A stretch of 56,688 nucleotides of DNA, from NCBI GenBank assembly GCA_946411205.1, contig CAMKDG010000002.1, forward strand, positions 1 through 56,688. The letters run 5' to 3'. Made by a program: the position numbers and the translations under genes. This document shows positions 53,807 to 56,688 of the stretch, piece after piece (position 1 is the first letter of the stretch; every line of letters starts with the position of its first letter). The stretch comes from an uncultured Desulfotomaculum sp. Lineage in GTDB: Bacteria > Bacillota > Desulfotomaculia > Desulfotomaculales > Desulfotomaculaceae. The notes beneath the pieces are model-generated. The model had not been told where the DNA came from. It saw nothing but the letters and a program-made list of their open reading frames with translations, and ran no database searches.

Positions 53807-55048
53807 CTATGGAATAAACTTTTTAAAGGCCAAGGTAACGTTATGACCACCAAACCCAAAGGAGTTGGAGATAGCCACATCAACGTTCATCTGACGAGCG
53901 TGGTGCGGCACAAAATCCAGATCGCACTGGGAATCGGGGTTTTCTAAATTAATCGTGGGGGGAACCAAACTATCTCTAATGGCCAAAATTGAGGCCACCC
54001 CTTCAATGGCACCGGCAGCACCTAACATGTGGCCAGTCATGGATTTAGTGGAAGAAACCACTAACTTGTAGGCATGTTCACCAAATACTTTTTTAATGGC
54101 GCCCACCTCGGCCACATCTCCTACAGGGGTAGAAGTACCGTGAGCATTAATATATTGTATATCCTCTGGTTTTAGATTGCCATCTTTCAGAGCCATTTCC
54201 ATGGCCCCAATGGCTCCGGAACCCTCTGGATCCGGGGCAGTAATGTGGTAAGCATCGCAGGTACTGCCATATCCGACAATTTCTGCGTAAATGGTAGCGC
54301 CCCGTTTTTGGGCATGTTCCAAAGTTTCCAACACCATGACAGCAGCACCCTCACCCATCACAAAACCATTCCTGTTGACATCAAAGGGTCTACTGGCTTT
54401 TTCCGGTTCCTCATTATTGGTGGACATCGCTTTCGCAGCACAAAAACCAGCCACTGCCAGCGGAGTAATCGGTGCTTCAGTTCCTCCGGCTATTACTACT
54501 TCAGCATTATCCCGTTGAATCAATTTAAAAGCATCACCAATGGCATTGCCACTGGAGGCACAGGCGGTAATGGTAGTAATATTCGGACCTTTCAGACCAA
54601 ATTTAATGGCAATTTGACCCGCTGCCATGTTGGCAATCATCATCGGAATGAGGAAGGGGCTAATCCTGCTGGGACCCCGGTTTACCAGAACCTTACATTG
54701 CTCCTCAAAGGTTTCCATGCCACCAATGCCAGAGCCAATAATCACCCCGGTACGATCCTTATCAAGGGCTTCCATATCCAGAGCAGCATCTTCAATGGCC
54801 ATGGCGGCAGCAACCACACCGTATTGGGAAAATTTATCCATCCGGCGGGCTTCTTTTTTATCTAAATACTGCGAGAAGTCAAAATCTTTTACCTCTCCCG
54901 CAATTTGCGTGCTGAATTCGGACGGGTCAAACCTGGTTATTTTAGCAATTCCAGACACTCCTTTAGTCAGAGCGTTCCAGAACTTGTCCAGCCCGGTACC
55001 CAGGGGAGAGATAACTCCCATGCCGGTTATCACAACCCGTTTAGACAA
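53807..55048 (-). CDS. fabF: beta-ketoacyl-ACP synthase II
   Basis: 413 residues, full length. Motifs: [30 protein letters not shown] (catalytic Cys), [15 protein letters not shown] and [18 protein letters not shown] (catalytic His and Lys), and NSFGFGGHN near the C terminus. Condenses acyl-ACP with malonyl-ACP. TTG start with AAGGAGG. Lies between acpP and rnc in the fab cluster. Confidence 0.96.
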   Translation of the reverse strand: MSKRVVITGMGVISPLGTGLDKFWNALTKGVSGIAKITRFDPSEFSTQIAGEVKDFDFSQYLDKKEARRMDKFSQYGVVAAAMAIEDAALDMEALDKDRTGVIIGSGIGGMETFEEQCKVLVNRGPSRISPFLIPMMIANMAAGQIAIKFGLKGPNITTITACASSGNAIGDAFKLIQRDNAEVVIAGGTEAPITPLAVAGFCAAKAMSTNNEEPEKASRPFDVNRNGFVMGEGAAVMVLETLEHAQKRGATIYAEIVGYGSTCDAYHITAPDPEGSGAIGAMEMALKDGNLKPEDIQYINAHGTSTPVGDVAEVGAIKKVFGEHAYKLVVSSTKSMTGHMLGAAGAIEGVASILAIRDSLVPPTINLENPDSQCDLDFVPHHARQMNVDVAISNSFGFGGHNVTLAFKKFIP

Positions 55049-55121
55049 AATGATTTCCTCCTTACGTTAGAAAAGCTAAATTATGCTTACTATTTAGAAA
55101 GCTAATTATGTGAGTTGAGAA

Positions 55122-55152
55122 AAAGTCCCGGTATGAAAAATGCCGGGACTTT
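55122..55152 (-). terminator. terminator between acpP and fabF
   Basis: AAAGTCCCGG / CCGGGACTTT stem with an 11-base loop; on the minus strand followed by TTTTC. May attenuate fabF expression relative to acpP. Confidence 0.7.
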
Positions 55153-55162
55153 AACCATCGTA

Positions 55163-55393
55163 TTACTGGCGGTCCTGAATAAATTTAACGGCATCGCCTA
55201 CGGTGCGAATTTTTTCTGCCTCTTCATCGGGAATTTCGAGACCGAACTCTTCCTCCAAAGCCATTACTAGCTCCACGATATCAAGAGAATCAGCACCCAG
55301 ATCATCAACAAAGGAAGCTTCCATAGCCACCTCGGACTCCTCCACACCCAGTTGATCTACAATAATTGCTTTAACCTTATCAAAAATTGCCAA
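55163..55393 (-). CDS. acpP: acyl carrier protein
   Basis: 76 residues, from [19 protein letters not shown], and [20 protein letters not shown], with the phosphopantetheine Ser in DSLD. A longer reading adds nine residues without family similarity; GGAGGGGGG sits eight bases before the TTG. Carries growing acyl chains for FabD, FabF and FabG. Confidence 0.95.
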   Translation of the reverse strand: MAIFDKVKAIIVDQLGVEESEVAMEASFVDDLGADSLDIVELVMALEEEFGLEIPDEEAEKIRTVGDAVKFIQDRQ

Positions 55394-55466
55394 CCCATTC
55401 ACCCCCCTCCGGGATATCATCTATTTTTATCATGAATTCAAATCGAGGAAAAACTACCCCTCGAAG

Positions 55467-56210
55467 CTACATTACAATGCCACCGTCCACCGCGATAACC
55501 TGCCCAGTGATGTAGCCGCAAAAATCGCTGGCCAGAAAAGCTACCAGGCTAGCTACATCTTCCGGTTTACCCAACCGGTTTAAAGAGATACTGGCGGTCA
55601 TCTTCTCGCGGGCTTCGGCACTCAGTTGCTCAGTCATATCTGTCATAATAAAGCCCGGTGCCACGGCATTGACAGTAATATTTCTGGGTCCTAGCTCCTT
55701 GGCCATGCTCTTGGTAAGGCCGATCAGACCCGCCTTGGCAGCGGCATAGTTGGCTTGGCCAGCGTTACCGTGTAAACCAACAACGGAAGAAACATTAATA
55801 ATGCGGCCATAGCGTGCTTTCACCATTGAACGAGACACAGCTTTAATGGAATTAAAGGCAGATTTGAGGTTAACTTGCAGGACAGTATCCCAATCCTCCT
55901 CTTTCATTCTCAGGATTAAGTTATCCCTGGTAATCCCGGCATTATTCACTAGAATGTCCACCTTGCCGAATTCAGCCAGGGCTGCATCTACCATCCCTTG
56001 AACCTGGCTGGTATCGGATACATCTGCCTGATACACCATAGCCCGGCGACCCAATTGACGAATCGCTGCGGCAGTTTCTTCGGCAGCATCGGCCCGACCA
56101 GCATAGTTTACAACAATATCAGCCTGAGCACCGGCCATGGCCAGAGCTATGGCTTTGCCAATACCACGGGAAGCTCCGGTGACAATGGCAACTTTACCAT
56201 TCAGAAACAT
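55467..56210 (-). CDS. fabG: 3-oxoacyl-ACP reductase
   Basis: 247 residues, SDR fold: VAIVTGASRGIGKAIALAMA (NADPH binding), NNAGITRDNL, catalytic Ser in INVSSVVGLHGN, YAAAKAGLIGLTKS (Tyr and Lys), and PGFIMTDMTEQL. Reduces 3-oxoacyl-ACP. The ATG follows AAGGAGG; the start overlaps the fabD stop region by a few bases, consistent with coupled translation. Confidence 0.95.
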   Translation of the reverse strand: MFLNGKVAIVTGASRGIGKAIALAMAGAQADIVVNYAGRADAAEETAAAIRQLGRRAMVYQADVSDTSQVQGMVDAALAEFGKVDILVNNAGITRDNLILRMKEEDWDTVLQVNLKSAFNSIKAVSRSMVKARYGRIINVSSVVGLHGNAGQANYAAAKAGLIGLTKSMAKELGPRNITVNAVAPGFIMTDMTEQLSAEAREKMTASISLNRLGKPEDVASLVAFLASDFCGYITGQVIAVDGGIVM

Positions 56211-56211
56211 T

Positions 56212-56688
56212 TTAGCCAACCTCCTTGAACAGTGCAAGGACTTTTTCCAAGCTTGCCAGATCTTCTACGTTACCAGTAGTTATTTCCTTGTTAATTTTCT
56301 TGATTAGACCACACAAAACCTTCCCCGGTCCAATCTCGATCATGGTGGTGCTACCCTCTACAGCCATCTTCTCCACGCTGTCTTCCCAAAGTACAGCCCC
56401 GGAAATCTGACGCACCAGAGAATCTCTGATTTCTGATGCTGTCTGCACATTGCCGGCACTGACATTGGCCACCACCGGCACGGTGGGGTTATTAATGGTA
56501 ATTTGCTCTAAAACATCGGCTAATCTTTCACCTGCAGACTTCATTAAACTGGAGTGAAAGGGACCACTGACAGCCAATTCAATGGCTCTTTTAGCTCCAG
56601 CCTGGCGACATAACTCCATAGCCTGTTGCAGAGCAGCCCTTTCTCCGGCTATCACCACCTGACCCGGGCAGTTAAAATTAACGGGCTC
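56212..56688 (-). CDS. fabD: malonyl-CoA-ACP transacylase, C-terminal part (cut by window edge)
   Basis: Only the C-terminal about 158 residues are in the window: EPVNFNCPGQVVIAGERAAL, then the ferredoxin-like subdomain, the catalytic His in AVSGPFHSSLM (active-site His), and VEIGPGKVLCGL-like IEIGPGKVLCGLIKKI. The start lies beyond the end of the window. First of the visible fab genes; overlaps fabG. Confidence 0.92.
   Translation of the reverse strand, partial: EPVNFNCPGQVVIAGERAALQQAMELCRQAGAKRAIELAVSGPFHSSLMKSAGERLADVLEQITINNPTVPVVANVSAGNVQTASEIRDSLVRQISGAVLWEDSVEKMAVEGSTTMIEIGPGKVLCGLIKKINKEITTGNVEDLASLEKVLALFKEVG

Noticed and set aside
1-56688. CRISPR arrays, tRNA or rRNA genes
   Set aside because: No spacer-repeat arrays and no tRNA or rRNA signatures were seen.

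Overview
The window looks like a chromosomal segment of a low-to-mid GC, Gram-positive anaerobe of the Peptococcaceae type (a Desulfotomaculum/Desulforamulus-like organism). This is inferred from gene order (ylxM-ffh-rpsP-khpA-ylqD-rimM-trmD-rplS; ftsY-smc-rnc-fabF-acpP-fabG-fabD), strong GGAGG ribosome binding sites with many TTG/GTG starts, an 11-subunit complex I without NuoEFG, CsoR/CopA copper control and an Rdx-family selenoprotein. No taxonomic search was possible.

Layout. 0.2-5.5 kb: small conserved proteins, comM, a secreted deacetylase-TPR fusion and a stalk-domain protein. 5.6-14 kb: an AT-richer accessory stretch that reads as a decayed prophage or integrative element. It holds an intact holin-like gene, a broken phage-type gene, the C-terminal remnant of a LexA/S24 repressor, an orphan HsdR-N-type nuclease, membrane and unknown proteins, a stalk-domain/HExxH protein, another decayed gene and a broken large serine recombinase. 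14.2-17.1 kb: a coupled aminotransferase/metallo-beta-lactamase-fold pair, two tiny proteins and yraN. 17.25-27.0 kb: a complete nuoABCDHIJKLMN operon on the minus strand. 27.7-31.6 kb: a selenoprotein gene read through an in-frame TGA, a comB-type phosphatase, and csoR-copA with a candidate operator. 31.7-38.9 kb: rnhB, rbgA, lepB, then the rplS-to-ylxM ribosome/SRP cluster. 38.9-41.7 kb: a class III aminotransferase and an AlbA_2/Schlafen-type protein. 41.7-47.8 kb: an operon for salvage of S-adenosylmethionine by-products (mtnP-type phosphorylase, mtnA, ahcY, class II aldolase, mtaD) with a structured leader and an upstream GntR gene. 47.9 kb to the end: a DUF1540 protein, ftsY, smc, rnc and fatty-acid synthesis genes, with fabD cut by the window edge.

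Functional links. The salvage operon reads as a route in which MtaD deaminates MTA and SAH, a phosphorylase with a 6-oxopurine-type Asn splits methylthioinosine, MtnA isomerises the sugar phosphate and a class II aldolase cleaves it, while AhcY hydrolyses SAH or its inosyl form. Complex I lacks the NADH-input module, so a ferredoxin or another donor is likely. The best candidates for undescribed biology are the missed selenoprotein, the deamination-first salvage operon with its leader RNA, and the orphan nuclease and neighbouring unknown genes inside the decayed element.
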